This document shows positions 42,923-51,445 of a DNA stretch of 64,000 bases, piece by piece. Each line of letters begins with the position of its first letter. Positions within the stretch are counted from its first letter, which is position 1. A program made the position numbers and the translations under genes. The notes beneath the pieces are model-generated. The model worked only from the letters and a program-made list of their open reading frames with translations. It was not told where the DNA came from and searched no databases. Source of the DNA: Saccharibacter floricola DSM 15669 (lineage in GTDB: Bacteria > Pseudomonadota > Alphaproteobacteria > Acetobacterales > Acetobacteraceae); assembly GCF_000378165.1 (NCBI RefSeq), contig NZ_KB899333.1, positions 124,001 to 188,000 on the forward strand, written 5' to 3'.

Positions 42923-43948
42923 TCAGGGCAGCCCAATCTCAGCGATATGGGAGGCCTTTTGGGAAGAAGAAGGTGCGTTTTCTTCAAGCAATACCGCAAT
43001 GCGGGCATTCGCTCGAGAACTGCGCGGGAGGAGCGCAATATCACGGGTATGCGTTAGGCGCGGGTCATGAAGAAGACGGAGAGGAATGCGGTCAGCACCG
43101 AAAGCGAGGAGATCGCCATGATCAATATCGACCATATAGAGCGTATCGTTTTTGCTAATGGCTAGGCCTCCAAGGCTTGGGGTGCGGCGCCAATTTGCCA
43201 TGCCTTCAAGTTGCTCAATAGGGCTAACGCTTGGGTCGGTCACCAAAGCCGTTGCGAGGCGGTAGAGAGGGCCTGTTGGGGTTTGGTAGAAGAGCCATTG
43301 CCGGCTATGATCCATCACCATAAAACGCACGTTCCCACCAGAGCGCGGTGTGCCGTCTGCTGTGGTCACTTCTTTCCCATCTCGACGGAGAGGGCTGTGA
43401 GAGCTGAGAGAGGGAGAGCCTTCAAGAAGGCGGCGTGGTTGTTTTTTATCAAGATCAATGACCACGAAAGCGGGATTGGGATCATCAACAAGATAAGCGT
43501 GTTGATCGGTGACTTGAAGGGCAGAGAAGCGACTGCCAGAATGGCTGACGCTTTTGAGGGGGAAACGGCTGGCAATCGTCCCTGATGACGGAGCAAAGGA
43601 CAGTAGTTCTGCAGAAGAGCCAGTGGTAATGCCCCAAAGCCCTTGATTGTTAGCAGTGAGGGTGGTGAGAGGAGGAAGGCCGCTCAGTGGATACAGCTGC
43701 CCATCCACAAGGTCAATCCGTTGTGGTGTTCCGTGGGAATCAAGACTGTAAAGCGTGCCGCTGGGCAGGGCTGTTAGCGACCCTTCAACAGGCGATGACA
43801 GAGGATGGTCGGAGATAAAACGGGCTGGAACGGGGGCGTCTTGCCATGGCCGGTCAGCATGAGCTTGCGTGGCACCTGTCAGTAAGGCACAGGCTCCAAG
43901 AAAGCACGAAGAAATCAGGCGAGAAAAACGCATAGTCATAAACTGCAT
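42923..43948 (-). CDS. Secreted royal-jelly/yellow-family-like beta-propeller protein
   Basis: From ATG 43948 it is 341 residues with a signal peptide (ISSCFLGACALLTGATQAHA). The rest is like the major-royal-jelly/yellow family: TDQHAYLVDDPNPAFVVIDL, then RRLLEGSPS, a glycine-strand block with LFYQTPTGPLYRLATALVTD, and LGGLAISKNDTLYMVDI. These form six-bladed propellers that bind small ligands. The bacterial role is unknown. It is followed by thrC after 26 bp on the same strand and may be in its transcript. Another start at 43933 or 43939 is possible. Confidence 0.7.
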   Translation of the reverse strand: MQFMTMRFSRLISSCFLGACALLTGATQAHADRPWQDAPVPARFISDHPLSSPVEGSLTALPSGTLYSLDSHGTPQRIDLVDGQLYPLSGLPPLTTLTANNQGLWGITTGSSAELLSFAPSSGTIASRFPLKSVSHSGSRFSALQVTDQHAYLVDDPNPAFVVIDLDKKQPRRLLEGSPSLSSHSPLRRDGKEVTTADGTPRSGGNVRFMVMDHSRQWLFYQTPTGPLYRLATALVTDPSVSPIEQLEGMANWRRTPSLGGLAISKNDTLYMVDIDHGDLLAFGADRIPLRLLHDPRLTHTRDIALLPRSSRANARIAVLLEENAPSSSQKASHIAEIGLP

Positions 43949-44034
43949 GTTTGTGATTCTAAGGGCTTTTGGCAAGATAAGAAGCACTATTTGAGCTGAT
44001 GAAAGCCAAAGAAACCGTTTGAGGGAGAGATTTT

Positions 44035-45753
44035 ATGGAAGACTCACCTCTTCATGAGGCATTAAGCGCTCTGCAGGCGGGGCATTTTACAGAAGCAGAA
44101 AGAAGAGCGCGTGACGTGATCACCCAACGTGACGCGATGGTGCCGGAGGCTGTGCATATTCTCGCTTCTATTGCCTTGTTGCGCGGGCAGTCAGCAACGG
44201 CTGTGGCTCTGCTGGGGCGTCTGATGCAACAACCGCAAGCGCCCTGTTCTGATGCATTAAATGGACGGATTCATCAAACATTAGGGCGAGCGTTATTGGC
44301 GGAAAATCAACCTGAAGCTGCGCGGGCGGCATGTTCAATCGCCGTCCTGTTATGCCCTGAGGAGGCGGCGTCGCAGGCGGGACTAGGGGAGGCTTATCTT
44401 GCTCTAGGAAACGCCGGAAAGGCCGTGCGTTCTTTAAAGCGGGCTGTGCGTCTAGCGCCACAACAGGGCGCCTTATGGGGGTTGCTCGCGCAAGCGCAGC
44501 AGAAGCGCGGGGCGTTGGGGGAAGCTTTACGGTCATGGGAAAGGCTTTTGGAGTTAGCTCCCAAAGATCGCGCTGCATGGGCGAATTATGGCGGTGCACT
44601 TTTTACGTCGGGACAGTGGGATAAGGCGAATTTTGCGCTAAAAGAGGCCTTAGACCAAGGCTGCTATACGGCGGAAACGCTCAATAATATGGGGCTTGTG
44701 CAAAGTGCGTTGGGCTATATGGATAAGGCCTGCGATTATTTCCAAAAAGCCCAGCATCAGCTCCCTAGTGACGCCGCTATTATGATGAACTGGAACGCTG
44801 CTCTCTATGATAAGGGCGATCGTGCAGCCGCTTGTGCTTTGTTAGATCATTTTGAAAAGGAATATGGCACGTTACCGGCGAAAGCCCAGTTTAATCGGGC
44901 GGCCTTGTTTTTGGAAAAAGGGCAGTGGCGAGAAGGCTGGCAGGCTTTTGAAAAACGCCGTGATTTTTTGCCATTACAGCTTACGCGCCCTTTACCGCAT
45001 TGCCCTCTTTGGGAGGGAGAGGCAGGGGAAGAGCCGATCGCCCTCTATGCTGAGCAAGGGTTAGGTGATGCTGTGCAGTTTTTGCGGTTTCTGCCTGACG
45101 TTATAAAGCGACGGCCTGTGCGTCTGCAGTTTCCCCAACCGCTGATGGACCTTGTTGAGCAATGCTTTGCTCTTCCGCAAGAGCGGCTTTTGTCGAGTGA
45201 AGGGCTTGTCATTGCGCAGCAAAGTCTTTTAAGCGTGCCCTATGCTTTGGGTATGAAAAACCCTCCTTCCTCATCGCCATATTTAAGCACTGGCTCTGAG
45301 GAAGAGGCGTGTGTTGTTGGGCTTTGCTGGGCGGGTAATGCGTCTTATAGGTTTAACCGACGCCGTTCGATTCCTGTCGCACTTTTGGAACCGCTAAGGC
45401 ATGTTAAAGGCGTGCGCTTCTTAAGTTTGCAGCAAAATGGTGATGTGCCGGAATGGATGGAGCGTGTTCCGCTGTCATCGCTTACGGAATTAGCAGAGAC
45501 AATTGGTCGTTGCTCACTCGTGGTGAGTGTGGACACGTTGGTTGCTCATCTCGCAGGAGCGCAGGGCCGTCCTTTATGGTTGTTGAATCGTTATGGGGGA
45601 GATTGGCGCTGGAAGAGGCCTCATGATTGGTATGAAAATGTCAGGATCTTTCAAGCCGACAAAGCTGCACCGCCCTATGAAGCCTGGCCTTCAGTGATTG
45701 AGCGCCTTGTCGTGGCGTTGAAAAAGCGTTTCCCAGATTCTGAACGTATTTAA
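44035..45753 (+). CDS. TPR protein with GT9-like glycosyltransferase domain
   Basis: This 572-residue protein has N-terminal TPR-type helical repeats (about residues 1-320, e.g. GEAYLALGNAGKAVRSLKRAVRLAP). Its C-terminal half contains a glycosyltransferase-9-like segment: YAEQGLGDAVQFLRF, GLCWAGNASYRFNRRRSIPV, LVVSVDTLVAHLAGAQGRPLWLL. TPR plus GT proteins like this act in surface polysaccharide or protein glycosylation; the acceptor is not evident. It has ATG after AGGGAGAG. It overlaps the convergent DUF3325-like gene by 63 bp. Confidence 0.8.
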   Translation: MEDSPLHEALSALQAGHFTEAERRARDVITQRDAMVPEAVHILASIALLRGQSATAVALLGRLMQQPQAPCSDALNGRIHQTLGRALLAENQPEAARAACSIAVLLCPEEAASQAGLGEAYLALGNAGKAVRSLKRAVRLAPQQGALWGLLAQAQQKRGALGEALRSWERLLELAPKDRAAWANYGGALFTSGQWDKANFALKEALDQGCYTAETLNNMGLVQSALGYMDKACDYFQKAQHQLPSDAAIMMNWNAALYDKGDRAAACALLDHFEKEYGTLPAKAQFNRAALFLEKGQWREGWQAFEKRRDFLPLQLTRPLPHCPLWEGEAGEEPIALYAEQGLGDAVQFLRFLPDVIKRRPVRLQFPQPLMDLVEQCFALPQERLLSSEGLVIAQQSLLSVPYALGMKNPPSSSPYLSTGSEEEACVVGLCWAGNASYRFNRRRSIPVALLEPLRHVKGVRFLSLQQNGDVPEWMERVPLSSLTELAETIGRCSLVVSVDTLVAHLAGAQGRPLWLLNRYGGDWRWKRPHDWYENVRIFQADKAAPPYEAWPSVIERLVVALKKRFPDSERI

Positions 45754-46002
45754 GAAGGTAACGGCCATACTGATGAACGGTGCAGAGAAGCTCCAGATAA
45801 ACAGCCCTACGATACCTTCATACAGACAGCTCCCGAAGAGGGCGATGGTTGGGCATAGGAGGCGTAAGAATCGCTGCACTGAAAGAGAGTAGGGAAAGCG
45901 ATAGAGTGCACGGCGGCGATAGCTTGGCTGAACGCTGAGATGGAAGAGGCAGGCAGCGGCCCAGCCGAGAAGTGATAGACACAGAGCAATCATGACAGAC
46001 AA
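45691..46002 (-). CDS. DUF3325-like small membrane protein
   Basis: The 103-residue protein has about three hydrophobic helices, MSVMIALCLSLLGWAAACLFHL, LRLLCPTIALFGSCLYEGIVGL and WSFSAPFISMAVTFLNTF. The size, layout and place after a PepSY-type gene match DUF3325 proteins of siderophore/iron-uptake operons. It overlaps the PepSY gene by 13 bp and its end overlaps the TPR gene. It probably works with PepSY in ferri-siderophore reduction or transport (inference). Confidence 0.65.
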   Translation of the reverse strand: MSVMIALCLSLLGWAAACLFHLSVQPSYRRRALYRFPYSLSVQRFLRLLCPTIALFGSCLYEGIVGLFIWSFSAPFISMAVTFLNTFRIWETLFQRHDKALNH

Positions 46003-47405
46003 CTTCTACGATAGGCAAAGAGACTGAGAAGACCCACAGCTACTCCACAGCCATCAACACTAAGGAAGAGTAATGGTCGATCTGTAACCAAAGGACGTGT
46101 CAGTAAATCTACGGGAAGAAGGCCTAGCCCCATAATACACAGAAGCAATAACTGACATCGTGCAGCCTTGCGGAAGCATAGAGCATGTATGAGGCTGCCA
46201 GCCCAAAGAGCAAAAAAGAGGGCTGTTTCCCAAGAGCGGGGCGGCAAGACTGGCAGTGCTGGCAACCGAGTGCTCCATAGTAAGCCTAGCGTTGCGATGG
46301 AGAAACCAATAATCGTAGCGGTATTGACGGCATAGATCACACGCAGCCCCCAAGAACTGCTGGGACTTCTTTCTTTTATCTGGCGGCGCTCTGTTTTGTA
46401 GAAAAGAATGAGACCACTAGCCATGAGAAAAGCGCCGATAATCCCGAGACCGAAATAAAGCCAGCGCATTGTAGGGCCAGCCCAGCGCATAAGATGAATG
46501 CCGGTTAGAATACTATGGAAGTCAGGGCAGTATGGGAGAGTGCGAGGGATGGGATGTGTGGTGCTGATGTGAGCACGGGTGATGCAAAACGTCGCTTGGT
46601 CTGGGCGGTAGAGGTAAATATCGTTGCCGATTGGCATGAAAAATCCCCCTGCTGTCTCTCCCCATACATGTTTCCCTTGTGCCTCTAATGCCGAGAGGCT
46701 TTTTGAAGAGAGAGGGGGACTGTGTGTAGGGGGAAGGGAGCGATGCACAGGGGAAGGGACAAGGCTGCTGAGTATGTTTTGTATCTGTAAAATTCCTCCT
46801 GAAAGGCCAATGATGAACACCAATGGCAAGGTAAGCGTGCCGATCAGAAGGTGAAAATCCAGCCAAGAGCGATGGGACGATGCATGGGGACGAAAGAGCA
46901 TAAGGTCGCTAAAAAAGCGCCGCCAATGTAAAATAACACCCGTTATCAGAGGGATAAGAAGAATAACGCCTAAAAGAGAGACTAAGCTACGGCCCCATAA
47001 ATTGGGCAGAAAAAAATACGCGTGAAGCGTGTTGAAAAAAGAGCTTCCCACTACATCGCGTGTCGGTAGGGGCTGACCCGTTTCTGGATGGAGGGCGGGG
47101 CCGTGGAAAAAATATCCATCATACTGCCAAAGGCGGAAAACCGGGTCACGATTGAAGGGCAGGCGGAGGAAACTAGAGGTTTTTTCATCCTTCTTTCCTT
47201 CAGGGAGGAGGAGCTTCTCTGCGTGGGTAAGACCATTGGTAGTTTCTGGCGCCAGAATGGCTGTTTGCGGTTGCATCCATTGTTGGAGTTCGAGGTTGAA
47301 CGTAACAAGTGCACCGCTGGCAAAGAGGACGAAAAGCCCCACTCCCACGGGAAAACCAGTCCAGCGGTGGAAAAATACAATCCATGAGCGAAGAGCTGGA
47401 GACAT
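45990..47405 (-). CDS. PepSY-associated membrane protein (iron-siderophore related)
   Basis: The 471-residue protein starts SWIVFFHRWTGFPVGVGLFVLFASGALV, the typical PepSY-TM opening with a His. It then has a periplasmic region, a second helix cluster (GRSLVSLLGVILLIPLITGVILHW), HLLIGTLTLPLVFIIGLSGGIL and C-terminal helices. Members are inner-membrane, heme-binding-like reductases linked to TonB-dependent iron uptake. It is divergent from an AT-rich spacer and faces the TonB receptor beyond it, so it is likely part of the same iron locus. ATG start with AAGG upstream. Confidence 0.85.
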   Translation of the reverse strand: MSPALRSWIVFFHRWTGFPVGVGLFVLFASGALVTFNLELQQWMQPQTAILAPETTNGLTHAEKLLLPEGKKDEKTSSFLRLPFNRDPVFRLWQYDGYFFHGPALHPETGQPLPTRDVVGSSFFNTLHAYFFLPNLWGRSLVSLLGVILLIPLITGVILHWRRFFSDLMLFRPHASSHRSWLDFHLLIGTLTLPLVFIIGLSGGILQIQNILSSLVPSPVHRSLPPTHSPPLSSKSLSALEAQGKHVWGETAGGFFMPIGNDIYLYRPDQATFCITRAHISTTHPIPRTLPYCPDFHSILTGIHLMRWAGPTMRWLYFGLGIIGAFLMASGLILFYKTERRQIKERSPSSSWGLRVIYAVNTATIIGFSIATLGLLWSTRLPALPVLPPRSWETALFFALWAGSLIHALCFRKAARCQLLLLCIMGLGLLPVDLLTRPLVTDRPLLFLSVDGCGVAVGLLSLFAYRRSCLS

Positions 47406-47436
47406 AAGAAGCTGCCTTCAATGTTCGAGCGGTTGT

Positions 47437-47460
47437 TGTTAATAATAAGTTGCATCTATA
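47437..47460 (-). promoter_or_regulatory. Possible Fur-like site before the PepSY gene
   Basis: On the minus strand the element GATGCAACTTATTATTAACA resembles the GCAAATAAT-type iron box. It lies about 35-55 bp before the start codon, next to AT-rich TATA-like sequence. Weaker than the receptor's site. Confidence 0.35.
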
Positions 47461-47587
47461 TATAATGTATAAAAAATACAAGATTTATTTCGCCTAATGA
47501 GGGGGGAGTTTAAAATTTGTGACCTTGGGAGAGTATAAAAAACAATAAAGGTTATAGTTCTTGTTGATAATAATATTTTATAATTAA

Positions 47588-47608
47588 ATTAGTGATTTTA
47601 TCACTAAT
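47588..47608. repeat. 21-bp palindrome ATTAGTGAT-TTT-ATCACTAAT
   Basis: Nine-base perfect arms with a 3-base centre. Size and symmetry fit the operator of a dimeric repressor, but the regulator is unknown. It lies in the AT-rich spacer between the PepSY and FemAB-like genes. Confidence 0.65.
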
Positions 47609-47729
47609 ATTAGGTTAACTTCATTTAATAATTAAGAGTAAAAAATCATATAAATTTTGTATGTTATTTGTTTTTTTCTAATTCATTCAAAAAGCAACAA
47701 GTAAAAATTAAATAAAAATTTACGATTAA

Positions 47730-47762
47730 TATTTTTTAATTTCATGAATGAATTAAAAAATA
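47730..47762. repeat. Perfect 12-bp AT inverted repeat just before the FemAB-like gene
   Basis: TATTTTTTAATT / AATTAAAAAATA with a 9-base loop ends 13 bp before the ATG at 47776. As RNA it would form a hairpin where a ribosome site would be expected; as DNA it could be an operator or terminator. Confidence 0.65.
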
Positions 47763-47775
47763 ATATCTTCTATTC

Positions 47776-48723
47776 ATGATGGAATTTTTATCGTGCAGCA
47801 AAGAGCGGTCTATTTTTCACCAAGATTGGTGGTTGGAATGTTCAACAGGTCGCAAGGTTTCCTATATTAATGTTGAAATGGGTGGGAAGGTCGTTGCTGT
47901 TCTCCCTTTTTTGAAAAAAAGTCGTTTTGGTTTTTCCGTTATCAAGATGCCAAAATATACTAGGACATTGGGGCCATATTTTGACTTACCTGCCTCAAAA
48001 ACTTTTCGGCGACAGCAGAATATACGCCATGTTGTAGATGAGTTTACGTCTCGTCTGCCTAAAACGCATGGGGTAAGGTTTTTTATTGATCCGGAGAATG
48101 AGTCAGCATTTGCATTTAAATTAGCTGGTTTTAAAGTCTATCAAGATTTTACATTCCGGGTTCCACGTCACAAACCATTAGATGAGGTATGGCGGGATTG
48201 TGACCAAAAAACACGTAATTTGATCCGAACAGCACAAAAAAAGTTGACGATTCGTTACGAGGGAACGGTAGAGGCATTTATTGCCCTGTCACGTAGGGAA
48301 GTGCGCTATAATACTCACGATTTTCCTCTCTTACGTAAGCTTTTTAATGAGGCCTATAAAAGGGGGCAGGCGGTTGCTCTCTATGCGTCTGACGGTGGCC
48401 GTTTGGTATCCGCTGCTTTGCTCATATGGGATGATAACGTTTTGTATTATTGGCAATCTGTAAGGTCGATGGAATCAAGGGTTGCAGGGAAAAATATGCT
48501 TCTCATATGGAAGGCGATTGAGATAGCTAAAAAAAGAAATTTAACATTTGATTTTGACGGTTTTGGCTCAGTTAGGTCTGCTGTTATGCTTGCGAGTTTT
48601 GGTCAAAAACCGGTCTTTCAAGCAGAGATTGTCCGTGAGACATTTATTTATCAAGTAGAGAGGAGGATTAATAATTTTGTAAGAAGATATATAACTAAAA
48701 AAAGCTATAAATACGATTTCTGA
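47776..48723 (+). CDS. FemAB/GNAT-like acyltransferase-type protein, AT-rich
   Basis: The 315-residue protein resembles FemAB/acetyltransferase-6 folds: N-terminal QDWWLECSTGRKVSYI, a middle YTRTLGPYFDLPASK, and the GNAT-like block GGRLVSAALLIWDDNVLYYWQSVRSMESRVAGKN followed by LTFDFDGFGS. Such enzymes add acyl or amino-acyl groups to sugars, peptides or exopolymers; the substrate is not evident. Its codons are much more A/T-rich (lysine AAA, ATT, TTT) than the neighbours, and no ribosome site precedes the ATG. This suggests horizontal transfer, placed between PepSY and the TonB receptor. Confidence 0.7.
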   Translation: MMEFLSCSKERSIFHQDWWLECSTGRKVSYINVEMGGKVVAVLPFLKKSRFGFSVIKMPKYTRTLGPYFDLPASKTFRRQQNIRHVVDEFTSRLPKTHGVRFFIDPENESAFAFKLAGFKVYQDFTFRVPRHKPLDEVWRDCDQKTRNLIRTAQKKLTIRYEGTVEAFIALSRREVRYNTHDFPLLRKLFNEAYKRGQAVALYASDGGRLVSAALLIWDDNVLYYWQSVRSMESRVAGKNMLLIWKAIEIAKKRNLTFDFDGFGSVRSAVMLASFGQKPVFQAEIVRETFIYQVERRINNFVRRYITKKSYKYDF

Positions 48724-48780
48724 CATGAACGAGATGAGATCTTCTTGAGAGGGAGGGAGAAGGAAAATTTTAATTTTTTG

Positions 48781-48808
48781 TTGCAAATAATTCTCAATGG
48801 CATATAGA
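48781..48808 (+). promoter_or_regulatory. Fur-box-like promoter for the TonB receptor
   Basis: TTGCAA (48781-48786) and TATAGA (48803-48808) are 16 bp apart and overlap the iron-box-like TTGCAAATAATTCTCAATGG, which resembles the GCAAATAATTCTCATTTGC pattern of Fur sites. Binding would block RNA polymerase under iron-rich conditions. Confidence 0.65.
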
Positions 48809-48849
48809 GAGCGCGTTTTCCATCTCATTCGTAAGGTAGAGCACGCGAT

Positions 48850-51063
48850 ATGCCCGTTTCCTTCCGCTTCACACGCTGCTCAGCAGGTTTGTTTTGTTTG
48901 TTGGGAGGAGGTCTTTTGCCTGATAGTCTGGCATTGGCTGAAACCGCGGTACAGTCTGAAGAGGCACATAAAGAGAAAAAAGAGGCCCCAAAAGCTTCTG
49001 TCGCCCCCAGTAAGCAGGAAAACCTTATTGTTAAGGCGCGTCGGCGCGAACAAATGCTGGTTAAATCAGGCGGACAGCTGGGTGTTTTGGGGAATAAGAA
49101 GGGCCTTGATGTCCCCTTTAGCATTCATAGCTATACCTCAAGCTTGATTCTCAATCAGCAGTCACAAACGCTGGGACAAGTCCTGCAAAATGATCCTGCG
49201 GTTCGAACGACCTACGGGTATGGGAATTTTTCAGAATTGTTTGTCATCCGTGGCTTCCCTGTCTATGGCGATGATGTGTCTATCAACGGCCTTTATGGCA
49301 TCACGCCGCGTCAGCTTGTCTCGCCGCAGCTTTATGATCAGGTTCAATTACTTACGGGAGCGAGTGCGTTTTTAAATGGTGCAGCACCGGGGGGAACGTC
49401 GATTGGCGGGACGATTAATCTACAATTCAAGCACGCTGATGACGACCCGCTTTTGCGCTTAACGGGCGATTATACCAGTAGCGCTATGGGTGGCGGCAGT
49501 GTTGATATGAGCCGCCGTTTTGGAGACCATAAAGCATTCGGTGTGCGTCTGAATGTGGCGGGCATGAGTGGTCAAACATCCATTGAGCACGAACGTCGTC
49601 ATTCAACCGCCCTTGGTTTTGATACGGATTGGCACGACGATAAAACGCGTATTTCCTTAGATATGAACTATCAAAACCAAGGCGTGCAGCAGGGGCGGCC
49701 AGGGCTATTGCTGGGTTCTGGTCTTACGGCTACGCCGCGTCCTGTCGCGCCTGCGCATAATTACGGACAGCCTTGGACCTATACAGAGCTTAATTATATT
49801 TTCGGGATGCTGAATGTTGAGCATGATCTCAATAAGCACCTAACATTCTACGGTGCTTTTGGGGGTATGAGCAGCGATGAGAAAGGGAATTACGGCTCCC
49901 CAACCGTTAATAATGCTCAGACTGGTGATGCTACAACGGGGTTTCTATATGTTCCGTATCGCCAAACTAACGAAAGTACGCATGCAGGGGTAAGAGCACA
50001 TTTCCGGACGGGGCCACTCAAACATGAGATGAATGCGGGTGGTTCTGGCCTTTGGGAAGATACAGCAACAGCGTATTCATTCGCGAGCTCCACGGCGAGC
50101 AATATTTACAACACGCAGAATTTTGCACAGCCAACACCTACTTGGTATGGCGGAGATGTCAAAAACCCGAAGACGATAAACACCGTTCGTCTGTATAGTT
50201 TATTCTTCTCCGATACTGTTTCTGTTTGGCACGACCGTATTGCGCTTACAGGTGGTTTTCGTTTTCAAAATATTCGAACAAAGAGCTTTGGCTATAATTC
50301 GCGCGCTCTTGAATCGCAGTACGACCAAAACGCGATTACGCCTGTTGTAGGGCTCGTTGTGCATCCCACGAAGCATAGTGCTCTCTTCTTTAACCGCACT
50401 GAGGGGCTATCACCGGGGCCACAGGCTGGAAGTACTTATATTAATTCCGGGCAGATCTTTGCGCCTTACCGAACAGAGCAATATGAGATTGGCGCGAAAT
50501 ATGACATCGGAACGCTTAGTACGTCTTTAGCGTTTTACCGGATGACGCAGCCAAATGCTTATGGCGTGCCTGTCGGCAATACCGGGCAAGCGCTGTACAC
50601 GATGGATGGGCGTCAGCGGAATCAGGGTATTGAGTTCAGCCTACATGGTCAGATTATCAAGGGGCTACGCTTTAATGGAGGAACATCCATTACGCAGGCC
50701 GTGCAGCGGCGGACATCAAGCAGTGCGACGCAGGGAAAAAAAGCGGTTGGTATTCCGAGTTATACGATCAACGGGAATATAGAATATGACCTGCCGTTCA
50801 TCAAAGGTGGAACTTTAACGGGGCGTGTGACCCATACAGGGCCGCAATGGGTGAATGCGACCAACACGCAACGTGTGAAAACATGGACGAGCTTTGACCT
50901 TGGTGCGCGTTATACGTTCCTCGCCACACATCGTCATCCGATGACCATGCGATTTGGGGTCGAAAACTTGGCGAATACGCGGTATTGGGCCTCGGCTTAC
51001 GGAGGGTATTTGACTGAAGGGATGCCAAGAACCTTCAAGTTCTCTCTATCGACGGATTTATAA
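48850..51063 (+). CDS. TonB-dependent siderophore receptor
   Basis: The 737-residue outer-membrane protein has a signal peptide (FCLLGGGLLPDSLALA), a Lys/Glu/Ala-rich spacer (about 30-55), a plug domain (GQVLQNDPAVRTTYGYGN, FVIRGFPVYGDDVSING, GGTINLQF) and a 22-strand barrel ending LSTDL with the terminal aromatic-containing strand FKFSLSTDL. It would import ferric siderophores powered by TonB. No TonB is in this window. It has its own iron-type promoter and ends before two hairpins. Confidence 0.92.
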   Translation: MPVSFRFTRCSAGLFCLLGGGLLPDSLALAETAVQSEEAHKEKKEAPKASVAPSKQENLIVKARRREQMLVKSGGQLGVLGNKKGLDVPFSIHSYTSSLILNQQSQTLGQVLQNDPAVRTTYGYGNFSELFVIRGFPVYGDDVSINGLYGITPRQLVSPQLYDQVQLLTGASAFLNGAAPGGTSIGGTINLQFKHADDDPLLRLTGDYTSSAMGGGSVDMSRRFGDHKAFGVRLNVAGMSGQTSIEHERRHSTALGFDTDWHDDKTRISLDMNYQNQGVQQGRPGLLLGSGLTATPRPVAPAHNYGQPWTYTELNYIFGMLNVEHDLNKHLTFYGAFGGMSSDEKGNYGSPTVNNAQTGDATTGFLYVPYRQTNESTHAGVRAHFRTGPLKHEMNAGGSGLWEDTATAYSFASSTASNIYNTQNFAQPTPTWYGGDVKNPKTINTVRLYSLFFSDTVSVWHDRIALTGGFRFQNIRTKSFGYNSRALESQYDQNAITPVVGLVVHPTKHSALFFNRTEGLSPGPQAGSTYINSGQIFAPYRTEQYEIGAKYDIGTLSTSLAFYRMTQPNAYGVPVGNTGQALYTMDGRQRNQGIEFSLHGQIIKGLRFNGGTSITQAVQRRTSSSATQGKKAVGIPSYTINGNIEYDLPFIKGGTLTGRVTHTGPQWVNATNTQRVKTWTSFDLGARYTFLATHRHPMTMRFGVENLANTRYWASAYGGYLTEGMPRTFKFSLSTDL

Positions 51064-51080
51064 GCATAGAGGATAATCTT

Positions 51081-51137
51081 ACGTCTCTTTTCCGAATGAT
51101 GGATATATGTATCGTTTCTTTCTCGGAAAGGAGACGT
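51081..51137. repeat. Long inverted repeat after the TonB receptor
   Basis: ACGTCTCTTTTCCGA and TCGGAAAGGAGACGT form a 15-bp stem with one G-T wobble and a 27-base loop. It begins 17 bp after the stop codon. It lacks a T run; it may protect the mRNA 3' end or be a processing site. Confidence 0.6.
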
Positions 51138-51381
51138 TGGGTGACAAGGACATGAAGATGCCTTCAATGCATTATAGCAAAGTCTGTCATTCTAGCCGTC
51201 TGAACGCTCCTTCTGTTTGTCATGGTAGGCTTTGCGGGTGATGTGCAATTGGCGCCTCCTCTGGAGGTTGGGGATGAGATTAGTGATTCAACCTGGTTCT
51301 CGCCTTTTGTGTCACGTCTAAGTGTGCTGGTCGCTTGGTTTTGTTATAGGCGGGGGTATAACAGTATTATATGGGGCGTGA

Positions 51382-51420
51382 CGTTCTATCTCCTTTGCCT
51401 AAGATAGAACGCTGTCTCTT
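51382..51420 (+). terminator. Candidate terminator between receptor region and glnD
   Basis: CGTTCTATCT / AGATAGAACG is a perfect 10-bp stem with a 10-base loop, followed by CTGTCTCTTT. It lies 26 bp before the end of convergent glnD. Confidence 0.65.
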
Positions 51421-51445
51421 TAGAGATCGGATAGAGGCTCGGCTG

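Larger units (their letters stand above)
47406..47775. other. 370-bp AT-rich gene-free region
   Basis: The stretch is strikingly poor in GC compared with flanking genes. It holds a Fur-like element near the PepSY start, an ATTAGTGAT-type palindrome at 47588-47608 and a perfect AT-rich inverted repeat at 47730-47762 directly before the next gene. No coding sequence is evident. Confidence 0.7.
51064..51445. other. 382-bp gene-free region after the TonB receptor
   Basis: It has a 15-bp inverted repeat right after the receptor stop (51081-51137) and a 10-bp terminator-like hairpin at 51382-51411. A 61-codon frame at 51222-51407 has no support (no recognisable family, overlaps the second hairpin). 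Confidence 0.6.

Noticed and set aside
51222-51407. 61-codon frame after the TonB receptor
   Set aside because: No recognisable domain, no ribosome site and it overlaps the terminator-like hairpin at 51382-51411.
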